Shown: positions 26,284-35,413 of the stretch, one piece after another
Layout of the letters: every line of letters begins with the position of its first letter
How positions within the stretch are numbered: position 1 is the stretch's first letter
Notes under the pieces: model-generated
Told to the model about the DNA's origin: nothing
Database searches by the model: none
The model's input: the letters and a program-made list of their open reading frames with translations, nothing else
From: Microbacterium karelineae
GTDB taxonomy: Bacteria; Actinomycetota; Actinomycetes; Actinomycetales; Microbacteriaceae
Assembly (NCBI RefSeq): GCF_009745985.1
Contig: NZ_WFIX01000182.1
Span: forward strand, 62,001-126,000
Direction: 5' to 3'
DNA length: 64,000 nt
Made by a program: the position numbers and the translations under genes

Positions 26284-27258
26284 ATGACGACGACACAGGA
26301 CGTCCGCGCCGGAGACGGAGCGGGCCGCGCCTCCGGCGCGGCCCGCTCTCCTCGCGGCTCCCGCGTGCGCTGGCGCCAGCTGATGGCGTTCAAGGGAGCG
26401 TCTCTGACGTTCCCCTTCCTCGCCGGCTTCACGCTGTTCGTGATCGTTCCGGTCGCGATGGGGCTCGGGGAGAGCGTCTTCGCCATGCGCAGCGCCGGGC
26501 TCGGATTCGGCGAGGCGACCGTCGAGTTCGTCGGACTCGAGCACTTCATCAGCGGCTTCCAGGATCCCGTCTTCTGGGGCGGAATGCTGCGAGTGTTCCT
26601 CTACGCCTGCGTGATGGTTCCGCTGACCCAGGTCCTCAGCCTGATCGCGGCGCTGCTGCTCGACGCGGCGCGCAGGCGCGTCGCCGCGCGGTTCCGGATC
26701 CTGCTCCTGCTGCCCTACATGGTGCCGGGCATCGTCGCGACGCTCATCTGGATCTACCTGTACAGCCCCGTCGTCGGACCGATCACGGGCACGCTCGCGC
26801 TGGTCGGAATCGAGCCCAACTTCTACTCCGCTGAGCTCGTCTGGGTCTCGATCGGAAACCTGGCGCTGTGGAGCGCGCTCGGGTTCAACATGCTCATCCT
26901 CTACGGCGGCCTGCAGTCGGTGCCGCACGAGATCTTCGAGGCCGCGCGTCTGGACGGCGCCTCCGAGCTTCGCCTCGCCGTCTCGATCAAGGTGCCGTTC
27001 GTGCGCGGCCCCCTCGTGCTGACCTCGCTGCTGTCGATCATCGGCACGCTGCAGCTGTTCGATCAGCCGCTGTTCTTCCGCAGCGTCACGCCGGAGACGA
27101 TCACCAAGGACTTCACCCCGGCGATGATGATCTACAACCAGGCCTTCCAGGTCGGCAATCTCAACTACGCGACAGCTCTGTCGATCATCCTCGCCCTCGT
27201 CGTCGGCATCGCCTCGGCCCTCATCTACCACGCCACGAACAAGGAGGAGAAGGAATGA
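26284..27258 (+). CDS. ABC transporter permease (sugar, MalF type)
   Basis: A 324-residue inner-membrane permease with six predicted helices and the EAA loop (EIFEAARLDGASELRLAVSI) that contacts the ATPase. The start is the ATG preceded by GAGGGGAG, 25 bp after the binding-protein gene; a GTG seven codons earlier is possible. The stop overlaps the next permease by ATGA. No ATPase gene follows. Confidence 0.93.
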   Translation: MTTTQDVRAGDGAGRASGAARSPRGSRVRWRQLMAFKGASLTFPFLAGFTLFVIVPVAMGLGESVFAMRSAGLGFGEATVEFVGLEHFISGFQDPVFWGGMLRVFLYACVMVPLTQVLSLIAALLLDAARRRVAARFRILLLLPYMVPGIVATLIWIYLYSPVVGPITGTLALVGIEPNFYSAELVWVSIGNLALWSALGFNMLILYGGLQSVPHEIFEAARLDGASELRLAVSIKVPFVRGPLVLTSLLSIIGTLQLFDQPLFFRSVTPETITKDFTPAMMIYNQAFQVGNLNYATALSIILALVVGIASALIYHATNKEEKE

Positions 27259-28193
27259 GCGCTCCGCGAACCCTCACCGGCGCGACGGCCAGGGTCATCC
27301 TGCCGCCGCGTCGCAAGCGCCGGCGCGGCAGCGCTGAGCCCACGTCGGCCGCCGAGGCGACGGGTGCGTCCCGCTGGGTCGTCCTCGGCGTGCTCATCCT
27401 TCTCGCCCTCTACTCCGTCGGCCCCCTGTGGTGGCTGCTCGTCTCGGCGACGAAGACCCGTGGGGATCTCTACCGCTCCAATGGCATGTGGTTCGCCGAC
27501 TTCAACCTCTGGGACAACCTCGTGGCCCTGTTCACCTACCAGGACGGGATCTTCTCGCTCTGGATGGCGAACACCGTGCTCTACGCGGGCCTCGGCTCGA
27601 TCGGACTGACGGCCGTCGCGTTGTCGGCCGGATACGCCCTCGCGAAGTACCGGTACCGCGGGCGAGGGGCGACCATGGCGCTGATCATCGCATCGTTCCT
27701 CATCCCCGGCAGCCTTCTGATCGTGCCGACCTTCATCCTCTTCACGCGGATCGGGCTGTACGACACGATCTGGGCGATGATCCTCCCCGGCATGTTCGGG
27801 GCGTTCTCGGTCTATCTCGCGAAGGTCTATGCCGAGGGCGCGGTGCCGACAGAGCTCATGGAGGCAGCGCGAATCGACGGCGCGGGCGAGTACCGCATCT
27901 TCTTCTCCATGGGCACGCGGCTGATGACGACGGCGGGGGCGACGATCTTCCTCCTGCACTTCGTGCAGTCGTGGAACACGTTCATGTGGCCGCTCGTCTT
28001 CCTCAAGGGCGAGGAGAAGTGGCCCGTCATGCTCGGCCTCTACTCGTGGCTGCAGCGCGGCATCGACAGCCAGTACGACCTGACGGGGCTCGTCATCGTC
28101 GGATCCCTGATCTCGACGATCCCGATGGTTCTCCTCATGGTCGCGATGCAGCGCTACTGGCGGTCGGGACTCACCATCGGCAGCTTGAAATAG
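27255..28193 (+). CDS. ABC transporter permease (sugar, MalG type)
   Basis: A 312-residue partner permease with six predicted helices and the EAA loop ELMEAARIDGAGEYRIFF, ending in the MalG-like RSGLTIGSLK. It starts inside the stop codon of the preceding gene, with GGAG upstream. A charged cytosolic N-terminus of about 40 residues precedes the first helix. The importer must borrow an MsmK-like ATPase encoded elsewhere. Confidence 0.93.
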   Translation: MSAPRTLTGATARVILPPRRKRRRGSAEPTSAAEATGASRWVVLGVLILLALYSVGPLWWLLVSATKTRGDLYRSNGMWFADFNLWDNLVALFTYQDGIFSLWMANTVLYAGLGSIGLTAVALSAGYALAKYRYRGRGATMALIIASFLIPGSLLIVPTFILFTRIGLYDTIWAMILPGMFGAFSVYLAKVYAEGAVPTELMEAARIDGAGEYRIFFSMGTRLMTTAGATIFLLHFVQSWNTFMWPLVFLKGEEKWPVMLGLYSWLQRGIDSQYDLTGLVIVGSLISTIPMVLLMVAMQRYWRSGLTIGSLK

Positions 28194-28252
28194 CCGGCCG
28201 CGCCGCCCGCCGCACACCCGCTCCCACCCCACCATCCTCTCGGAGGTCACCC

Positions 28253-29209
28253 ATGCTCACTTCCCGCTTCGCTCCTCGTGGCGAGATCATCCCGGGCGCA
28301 CTGTTCGTCGACGACCGCGGAGAGGTCGCGCAGCTCCATGGCGTGGGCGTCCAGCGCTTCGGCGACCTGTTCTGGGCGTGGGGCGAGGACAAGTCGCGCG
28401 GCGGGCTGTTCGGCGGCGTCGCGTGCTACTCGTCTCCCGACCTCGCGACCTGGACCTCACACGGACACGCGCTCGCGGTCGACCCCACGGTGCCCGACCT
28501 CGGCCCGGATCGCGTCGTCGAGCGCCCCAAGGTGCTGCGGAATGCGGCCGGGACCTATGTGATGATGCTGCACATCGATTCGGCCGACTACGCGGATGCG
28601 CGCGTGGGCTGGGCGACGGCGACTCGCCCCGAGGGGCCATACGAGTACCGGGGATCCGAGCGGCCTCTCGGGAACCTGAGCCGCGACATCGGCGTGTTCG
28701 CCGACCGTGACGGCACCGGGTATCTGATGAGCGAGGATCGGGATCACGGTCTGCACGTCTACCGACTCACGGAGGATCTCCTGGGCGTCGCGGAGATCGT
28801 CTCGACGACGCACGCGCCTCCCAGCGATCACCCGCTCGGAACCTACGGGTTCGAGTCCCCGACGATGATCGAGTGCGGCGGGCTGTACGTCCTCCTGGGA
28901 TCGGACCTGACGGGTTGGTCGACGAACGACAACAAGTATGCGACCGCTCCGTCGCCGGCAGGCCCGTGGAGCGACTGGCGCGACGTCGCACCGCCCGGAT
29001 CGAAGACGTTCGATTCGCAGGTGTCGGTCGTGGTGCCGGTGACCGGATCCGAGGCCACGACGTACGTGTACATGGGAGATCGGTGGAACCGCGACGACCT
29101 GTTCCACTCGGCGCCCGTGTGGCTGCCCCTTCGGGTCGACGGCACACAGGCTCGACTCGAGTGGCGCGAGGCCTGGACCCTCGATGTCGCGACGGGAGTC
29201 GTGTCGTGA
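28253..29209 (+). CDS. GH43 enzyme of the exo-beta-1,3-galactanase type (subfamily 24-like), intracellular
   Basis: A 318-residue five-bladed propeller enzyme without signal peptide. Its strings match exo-beta-1,3-galactanases of GH43 subfamily 24: QLHGVGVQRFGDLFWAWGED, CYSSPDLATWT, ERPKVLRN, SRDIGVFADRDGTGYL, FESPTM, LTGWSTNDNKYA, FDSQVSVV and MGDRWNRDDL. The likely active-site residues are Glu90, Glu201 and Gln256; in this subfamily a Gln stands where other GH43 enzymes have the general-base Asp. It would release galactose from imported beta-1,3-galacto-oligosaccharides. CGGAGG precedes the ATG. Confidence 0.82.
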   Translation: MLTSRFAPRGEIIPGALFVDDRGEVAQLHGVGVQRFGDLFWAWGEDKSRGGLFGGVACYSSPDLATWTSHGHALAVDPTVPDLGPDRVVERPKVLRNAAGTYVMMLHIDSADYADARVGWATATRPEGPYEYRGSERPLGNLSRDIGVFADRDGTGYLMSEDRDHGLHVYRLTEDLLGVAEIVSTTHAPPSDHPLGTYGFESPTMIECGGLYVLLGSDLTGWSTNDNKYATAPSPAGPWSDWRDVAPPGSKTFDSQVSVVVPVTGSEATTYVYMGDRWNRDDLFHSAPVWLPLRVDGTQARLEWREAWTLDVATGVVS

Positions 29210-31395
29210 CGGTCATGCTCCCCGGCCTCGAGCAGTCGACGGAAGAGCGGCGGGAGTGGGGCAACGACACGCTGAGGGTGGCGATCGCGCACGGGCCCGA
29301 CAGCGCGCCGCGGCTCCTCGCCGTATGGCACGTCGACGAGGACGCGCCCGATTCTGCGGCACGTCGACGGTCTGCGCTCCCTCTCCTCGAAGTCGCCGTT
29401 CTCGGGGAGGGCCGCGAGGGAACTGCGGGGAAGCGACACGTCGACGGCGCCGCGGCCCAGCGCATGCGCATGGCCGACTGGCGCGAGCTGCGCCGCGGCG
29501 ATGTCGCCGTCCTCGAGATCGACATCGCAGATCTCGACAGCGGCCTGTTCGCGACCGTCGTATACGAACTCGCCGACGGCGTCCCCGTCCTCCGCACCTG
29601 GGCACGCGTCACCTCGGAACACGACGCGCTCCTGGAGTACGCGACGACGGGTGTCCTGTCCGGACTGGGGCACAGCCTCGCCTGGGAGGACGACCTGATC
29701 CTGTGGGATGCACCGAACCCGTGGAGCGGAGAGTTCCGGTGGCGATCCGCCTCTCTCGCGACCCGCGGCCTCTACGACGTCGGCATGTCGCGCTACGGAC
29801 AGGTCGGCGCGAAGAACCGCATCGCGATGACGTCGACCGGAGCCTGGTCGACCTCTGAGCGCCTGGCCGAGGGCATCCTCCAGGAGCGCCGGTCCGGACG
29901 CATGCTCGCCTGGCACATCGAGTCGAACGGCGCCTGGCACACCGAGCTCGGCGACCGCTACGGCGACGTCTACCTCGCGGCCATGGGACCGACCGCGCTC
30001 GAGCACCAGTGGAGCGGCCGTGTCGGTCCCGAAGCCTCTGTCGACACCGTGCCGGTCGCGTTCGCCGTGGTCGTCGGCAACCCGCACGGCGACGACGCGA
30101 CCCTCGCGGACCTCGGCGCCGCGCTCACACGTCATCGCCGCCGCACCCGACGCGCACACCCCGATCATGACGGCCTTCCCGTGGTCTACAACGACTTCCT
30201 CAACGCGCTCATGTCGGATCCCACGTCCGAACGCGAGCGCCCGCTGATCGATGCCGCCGCTGCGCTCGGCGTGGAGTACTACGTCATCGACGCCGGATGG
30301 TACGACGACGAGTCCGGCGGGTGGTGGGACGCGGTGGGCGCCTGGCTGCCATCGGAACGACGCTTTCCCGACGGCGGCCTCGACGCGGTCATCGACCGGA
30401 TCCGCTCCGCCGGTATGCGGCCGGGACTCTGGCTCGAACCGGAGGTCGTCGGCGTGCGCAGCGAGGTCGCGCAGTCCCTGCCGCCAGAGGCGTTCTACCA
30501 GCGCGACGGACGGCGTGTGACGGAGTGGGGGCGGCATCAGCTCGATCTGCGGCACCCGGCGGCGAAGGCACATCTCGACAGCGTGGTCGACCGACTCGTG
30601 GAACGGTTCGGGCTCTCGTACCTGAAGCTGGACTACAACATCGACATCGGCGCCGGCACGGACCGCGGCGCCGGCGAGGCGCCGGGGACCGGCCTCCGCG
30701 AGGCGAGCTCCGCCTTCCTCGCATGGGTGTCGGAGATCATGGACCGGCATCCGGGCCTGGTCATCGAGGGATGCGCGGCCGGTGGCTCGCGCCTGGATGC
30801 CGCGAGTGCCCGGGTGTTCCCGGTGCAGTCGCTGACGGATCAGCAGGACTTCATGCTGACGCCGCCCATCGCGGTCGCGGCGCCGCTGACGCTCCCTCCC
30901 GAGCAGTCGGGCGTGTGGGCCAGCGTGGACGGCGGGATGTCCGACGAGGAGACGGTGTTCTCGCTGGTCACCGCCATGCTCTCGCGCGTGCACCTCGCCG
31001 GCCGGATCGACACCCTGCGCTCGAGCCAGCGACGAATCGTCTCGGACGCGCTCGCCGTGCACAGATCCCTCCGCGGAGCGGCATCGCGCGCAGTCCCCAT
31101 CTGGCCGCTGGGACTTCCGGGATGGCGCGACGAGTGGATCGTCCGCGGAGCGCGCGACGCCGACGACCTCTATCTCGCGGTCTGGCGCCGGGACGGTGCG
31201 ACGGCCGATGCCGAACTCCGCGTGCCGCTCCCCGGCCTGACGGCCACGGGCCCCGTATCGGCGCTGTTCCCGGTCCTGAGGGACGCGCCCGCGCGGATCG
31301 TCGACGGCGGGTCCGCCGTCCTGATCCGGCTGCCGCCGGGCCCGTGCGCTCGTCTGTACCGTCTGACGGTCGCGGATCACGTTCTCCCATCCTGA
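29206..31395 (+). CDS. GH36-like alpha-galactosidase, intracellular
   Basis: A 729-residue enzyme with an N-terminal beta-sandwich, a TIM barrel and a C-terminal beta domain. The nucleophile is Asp476 in YLKLDYN; the acid/base lies in SLTDQQD (Asp545 or Asp548), after EGCAAGGSRLD. There is no signal peptide. The start is a GTG overlapping the previous stop (GTGA); an ATG three codons later is possible. GH36 enzymes remove alpha-galactose, and some act on alpha-N-acetylgalactosamine, so the exact sugar is open. Confidence 0.85.
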   Translation: MTVMLPGLEQSTEERREWGNDTLRVAIAHGPDSAPRLLAVWHVDEDAPDSAARRRSALPLLEVAVLGEGREGTAGKRHVDGAAAQRMRMADWRELRRGDVAVLEIDIADLDSGLFATVVYELADGVPVLRTWARVTSEHDALLEYATTGVLSGLGHSLAWEDDLILWDAPNPWSGEFRWRSASLATRGLYDVGMSRYGQVGAKNRIAMTSTGAWSTSERLAEGILQERRSGRMLAWHIESNGAWHTELGDRYGDVYLAAMGPTALEHQWSGRVGPEASVDTVPVAFAVVVGNPHGDDATLADLGAALTRHRRRTRRAHPDHDGLPVVYNDFLNALMSDPTSERERPLIDAAAALGVEYYVIDAGWYDDESGGWWDAVGAWLPSERRFPDGGLDAVIDRIRSAGMRPGLWLEPEVVGVRSEVAQSLPPEAFYQRDGRRVTEWGRHQLDLRHPAAKAHLDSVVDRLVERFGLSYLKLDYNIDIGAGTDRGAGEAPGTGLREASSAFLAWVSEIMDRHPGLVIEGCAAGGSRLDAASARVFPVQSLTDQQDFMLTPPIAVAAPLTLPPEQSGVWASVDGGMSDEETVFSLVTAMLSRVHLAGRIDTLRSSQRRIVSDALAVHRSLRGAASRAVPIWPLGLPGWRDEWIVRGARDADDLYLAVWRRDGATADAELRVPLPGLTATGPVSALFPVLRDAPARIVDGGSAVLIRLPPGPCARLYRLTVADHVLPS

Positions 31396-31423
31396 CCACT
31401 CACACTCGAGGAAGGACTGAGCG

Positions 31424-34400
31424 ATGAAGCTCTTCCGCACATCCACACGGATCGCCGCGATCACAGCCGCCGTCGTGCTCGCATTCGGCGGTCTGTCCGT
31501 AACCGCGTCTCCGTCCGCACAGGCGTCGCTCGAAGGGACGGCTCTTCCGGCGATCGACGAACTCCTGGGTGAGGCTGGCTTCCGACACCCCGGCGTCGGC
31601 GTCACCGCCGACCACCTCGAGAACATGCGCGAGCAGGTGCACGCGGACGTCGAGCCATGGGCGAGCTATTACGACGCGATGACGCAGACCCGCTACGCAT
31701 CGGCGACGTTCCGCGCGACGATTCAGGGCGACACCGACGATCAGCCCACCGAGACCGCCTACGATGACGCGGGCATGCGCAGTCGCCAGCACGCCGACAG
31801 CATCGGCGCTATGACACAGGCGCTGCTCTACTACGTCACGGGCGACGAGCAGCACCGCGCCAACGCGCTGCACGTCCTGCGCACGTGGAGCAGCCTCGAC
31901 CCGGACCAGTACGAGTACTTCGCCGACGCGCACATCCATACCGGCGTGCCGCTGTACTACATGCTCTTCGCGGCCGACATCCTGCGCACGACGGAGCCGG
32001 CGAACGCGTCGCTCGACGGCTACGAGCTGCGTTGGACCGACCGCGATCAGCAGCGGATCGAAGACAACCTGATCCGTCCAGTGCTCGACACCTTCCTCGG
32101 CTCGCAGAACCGCCTCTGGAATCAGCACCTCTACGGTGTGATCGGCAGCGTGGCCGCCGCGATCTACCTCGACGACGCCGAGCTCTACGCTGAGCGCGTC
32201 GAATGGTTCTCGGTCAACTCGACGTTCGACAGCGACATCCCGATCAACGGCGGCGACGTCAACGGATCCCTCGCCGCTCTGATCCGCGTGATCGATGCGG
32301 AGGATCCGCTCAACACGACGGGCGAGGATTTCCTCCAGGTCATGGAGATGGGGCGCGACCAGGCGCATGCCGAGGGCGACATCGACCTTCTCGCTGCCAT
32401 CGCCCGCGTCATCGACAACCAGGGCACACGCCTCGACCCCGGAGACGGCACCGTCTCCGACGATGATGACGCTGTCACGCCGTATGAGTTCCTCGACAAC
32501 CGGATCCTCGGCGGCACCGACGTCTTCGCCGCGTTCATGATGGGCGAGGAGCTCCCCTGGGTCGACACGTCCGGCGGAGCCGGCAAGCTCTCCGAGGCCT
32601 ACCGCGGACGCCTGCGAGAGCCGATGAGCGAGGCCTATTACCAGTACGAGTACGTCGTCGGCGTCGACGTCGAACGCGAGGCCCCCTTCGTGGCCGAGAT
32701 GCACGAGAACGGCGATGGGCCGATCTTCGCATGGGGCGACGGCACCACGAACTTCTGGAACGAGAGCGGATCCGACTTCACCGGCGCAGAGTACTGGGTC
32801 GCCTTCCCGGAAGAGCTCGCAGACGAGGATGTGCAGGTGCCGCCGCCCGGCGATGCCGCGCTCCAGCTGTCCCAGTTCGGACACGCTCTGGGAAAGCACG
32901 CGAAGCACAGGACAGACGACGACGGCACGACGTTCGTGCGCCTCGACCCGAAGAAGGACGAGGCCTCGGTCGCCGTACGCCACGCGGTGTGGCCGACCTC
33001 GAGGGTCTCCCCCGCGCTCGTCGGTCTGAAGGTGCGCACGCGCGAGGCCGTCGTGCTCGAGATCGGGCCGACCTCAGCCGTCGAGCCGCGTGCCACGATC
33101 CAGCTGCCGAACACCGATGGGGAGTGGCGATATGTCTGGATCGACCTCTCGGAGGCTCCGCAGCGCACGGTCGGCTCGTATATCGCCGTACTCAGCGCGA
33201 CGGATGGGAACGCCCCGGTCGACATCCAGTCGGTCCTGGCCGATGCGGGATCGGAGCTCGACCCTCCGCGCTTCGCGGACGGCGGCGGAGTGGAGCTCGT
33301 GGCCGTCGCCGGCGAGCCGCTGGCGCGTGACCTCGGTGCCACCGACTCCGGCGGGAACTTCTCGTTGGAGCTGCAGGGCGCGCCCGAGAACGCTTCTCTC
33401 AGCGCGGACGGTCTATTCGAGTGGGTTCCCGCAACCGCGTCCGCGCATCGATTCCTTGCGGTCGCGTCCGACGAACTCGCCGACACCGCCCTCGCGATCT
33501 CGGTGGAGGTCGCGCCCGATCGCGTGTCGGCGATCGACGCGCTGGTGTCGCGTCTCGGCGACCCGGCCGAGTACACGTCCGCGACGTGGCAGGCCGTGGC
33601 CGAGGCGCGCGACGCGGCGCTGGCTGGCGCCGACGGCGCCGAGCCGACCGCGTTCGGCCAGCTGCTCGAGGACCTGCGCGCCGCCGTCGAGGAGACCGAG
33701 CTGCTGAATCCGCTGCTGACGGATGGCACTCTCGACTACTCGGGACTCGTGACGTCAGCCGACCTCACCCCCGACGCACTCGCGAACATCGTCGACGGCG
33801 ACAATCAGACGTTCTGGGGCGACATCCGCCGCCCCAGCGTGCAGATGGACTTCGGCTCGGCCCACCGCTTCCGCGCCGACGCCATCGGATGGCTCGCCCG
33901 CGACACCTTCCCCGATCGCTCGCATGGCGCGAACGCGTACGGTTCGAACGACGGCGAGGAGTGGACTCTCCTCACGGAGTACGGCACAGCGGGCGACGAC
34001 GTCGAGATCGAGACCATCCCCGTACGCGACGCGGTGCGGAACGAGACCTTCCGCTATCTCAAGCTCCAGGCCGATGAGCCCACGCACGTGATCTTCTCGA
34101 TGGCCGACATCCGGATCCATGGAGAGCGCACGGAGGTCGGCGTCGACACGCTGCTCGAGGAGGCGAAGGCGCACGATCTCTCGCCGTACTCGCGTGGCTC
34201 GGCGCTCCTGTTCACGCGCGAGATCGCGGACATCGAGGCCGCCGCGGTCGAGCCGGATGCCGACCGTCGGTCGCTCGCGCTCGACGTGCAGCGGGCCTGG
34301 GAGCTGCTCGAGGATCCGCCCCTGCAGCTCGAGGAGATCGCCCAGGACTGGGTGCTGGCCAGCTCGCCATCGTGGGACGGATCTCGCGATGCCGCCCACA

Positions 34401-34936
34401 ACGGGTGGGCCATGTTCGACGGCGACGAGACCACCTTCACCGACACCGAGACTTCGAACGGGTGGGTGCGGGTGCGTCCCGACGACGGCACGACGCTGCA
34501 CATCACGGCGCTGAGGTACCTGCCGCGCGCGGGCTACCTCTCCCGCGCCGAGGGCATGCGATTCGAGGCGTCGACAGACGCAGGCGCGACCTGGGAGCCG
34601 CTCGCGACGATCTCCGGCGCGCGCGACGGATGGAACCGCATCGATCTCGACGCACCGGCGGACGCGAAGGCGTTCCGCGTCAACGGGTCCGGTGGGATGA
34701 ACCTCGCCGAGGTCGAGCTCGTCTCGAGCACGCTGGACCGCTCCGCGATGGAGCTCCTCCTCAGAGAGACCGCGGAGCTCGCCGCGGCCGACTGGACCGC
34801 AGAATCCTGGCAGGAACTCGCAGACGCCCGTGCGTCCGCGGAGATCCTTCAGGCCGACTCGGATGCCGATCAGCCACGCGTCGACGCTGCCGCCGACGCG
34901 CTGGCCGCTGCGGCGAACGGGCTCGCCCCGCGCTGA
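31424..34936 (+). CDS. Large secreted multidomain protein with alginate-lyase-like domain, two discoidin-like domains and FIVAR repeats
   Basis: 1170 residues. A signal peptide covers about 1-35. An (alpha/alpha) toroid domain of the alginate lyase superfamily follows (about 50-400; RHPGVGVTADHLENMREQ, NQHLYGVIGSVAAAIY). A beta-rich region lies at about 470-610 and an Ig-like one at 620-690. Then come a FIVAR-like helical module (YTSATWQAVAEARDAAL), an F5/8-type discoidin domain (about 770-905), a second helical module, a second discoidin domain (about 980-1105) and a C-terminal FIVAR module. No LPXTG or transmembrane anchor is seen. It probably binds and cleaves a uronic-acid-containing polysaccharide outside the cell; the substrate is not known. 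Confidence 0.78.
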   Translation: MKLFRTSTRIAAITAAVVLAFGGLSVTASPSAQASLEGTALPAIDELLGEAGFRHPGVGVTADHLENMREQVHADVEPWASYYDAMTQTRYASATFRATIQGDTDDQPTETAYDDAGMRSRQHADSIGAMTQALLYYVTGDEQHRANALHVLRTWSSLDPDQYEYFADAHIHTGVPLYYMLFAADILRTTEPANASLDGYELRWTDRDQQRIEDNLIRPVLDTFLGSQNRLWNQHLYGVIGSVAAAIYLDDAELYAERVEWFSVNSTFDSDIPINGGDVNGSLAALIRVIDAEDPLNTTGEDFLQVMEMGRDQAHAEGDIDLLAAIARVIDNQGTRLDPGDGTVSDDDDAVTPYEFLDNRILGGTDVFAAFMMGEELPWVDTSGGAGKLSEAYRGRLREPMSEAYYQYEYVVGVDVEREAPFVAEMHENGDGPIFAWGDGTTNFWNESGSDFTGAEYWVAFPEELADEDVQVPPPGDAALQLSQFGHALGKHAKHRTDDDGTTFVRLDPKKDEASVAVRHAVWPTSRVSPALVGLKVRTREAVVLEIGPTSAVEPRATIQLPNTDGEWRYVWIDLSEAPQRTVGSYIAVLSATDGNAPVDIQSVLADAGSELDPPRFADGGGVELVAVAGEPLARDLGATDSGGNFSLELQGAPENASLSADGLFEWVPATASAHRFLAVASDELADTALAISVEVAPDRVSAIDALVSRLGDPAEYTSATWQAVAEARDAALAGADGAEPTAFGQLLEDLRAAVEETELLNPLLTDGTLDYSGLVTSADLTPDALANIVDGDNQTFWGDIRRPSVQMDFGSAHRFRADAIGWLARDTFPDRSHGANAYGSNDGEEWTLLTEYGTAGDDVEIETIPVRDAVRNETFRYLKLQADEPTHVIFSMADIRIHGERTEVGVDTLLEEAKAHDLSPYSRGSALLFTREIADIEAAAVEPDADRRSLALDVQRAWELLEDPPLQLEEIAQDWVLASSPSWDGSRDAAHNGWAMFDGDETTFTDTETSNGWVRVRPDDGTTLHITALRYLPRAGYLSRAEGMRFEASTDAGATWEPLATISGARDGWNRIDLDAPADAKAFRVNGSGGMNLAEVELVSSTLDRSAMELLLRETAELAAADWTAESWQELADARASAEILQADSDADQPRVDAAADALAAAANGLAPR

Positions 34937-34939
34937 TCG

Positions 34940-35408
34940 GCCGGGATCCGCGCGCGTCAGGCCGTGGGGGCCGGATCGTCATACGGAGCTCCTCCTCCGG
35001 GAGGTGGAGGACCTCGTAGCGATGCGTCCGCACCCCGGTGCGGGAGCGGATCCGCTGCGCCGCCGACCGGCGGCGCTCCACGATGTGGCCGTCCCACCAT
35101 TCGCCGAACCGATCGCTGTCACGGCGCAGCTCGGCGACGAGCCGCTGCAGCCGCGGATCGTCGAGGTGGGAGGCATTCGCGGCTCGGAGCTGCGCGACGG
35201 CCCCGCGAGCGAGATCCTCCCAGTCGAGGAACCTCTCCCTGGCGCGCGGATCCGTCATCAGGTACCGACACGTGCTGCGGCGCGAGGGCGGCAGGTCGCT
35301 CAGCCCCTCGAAGAGCGCCAGGCCCTCCTCGTTGCCGGCGACGACGTCGCTGAGGCGGTCGAGGACATATGCGGGGTTCGGCCGCATGGCCCCGACGAGC
35401 TCCACCAT
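34940..35408 (-). pseudogene. MmyB-type XRE regulator, 3' half only
   Basis: The frame encodes the ligand-binding half of an MmyB-like regulator: [55 protein letters not shown]. The whole N-terminal HTH half (about 100 residues) is missing; the frame begins only five bases from the remains of a methyltransferase reading the other way. No stop is found at the usual C-terminus, and the frame runs on antisense to the preceding gene, so the original stop is also lost. Non-functional. Confidence 0.75.
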
Positions 35409-35413
35409 CCGCG

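Noticed and set aside
28843-31626. 927-codon minus-strand frame opposite the GH43 and GH36 genes
   Set aside because: It covers two well-supported genes and shows no domain, signal or start context.
34761-34939. Extension of the MmyB-like frame to 34761 as real coding sequence
   Set aside because: It is antisense to the end of the secreted lyase-like gene and unlike the family; it only reflects loss of the original stop.
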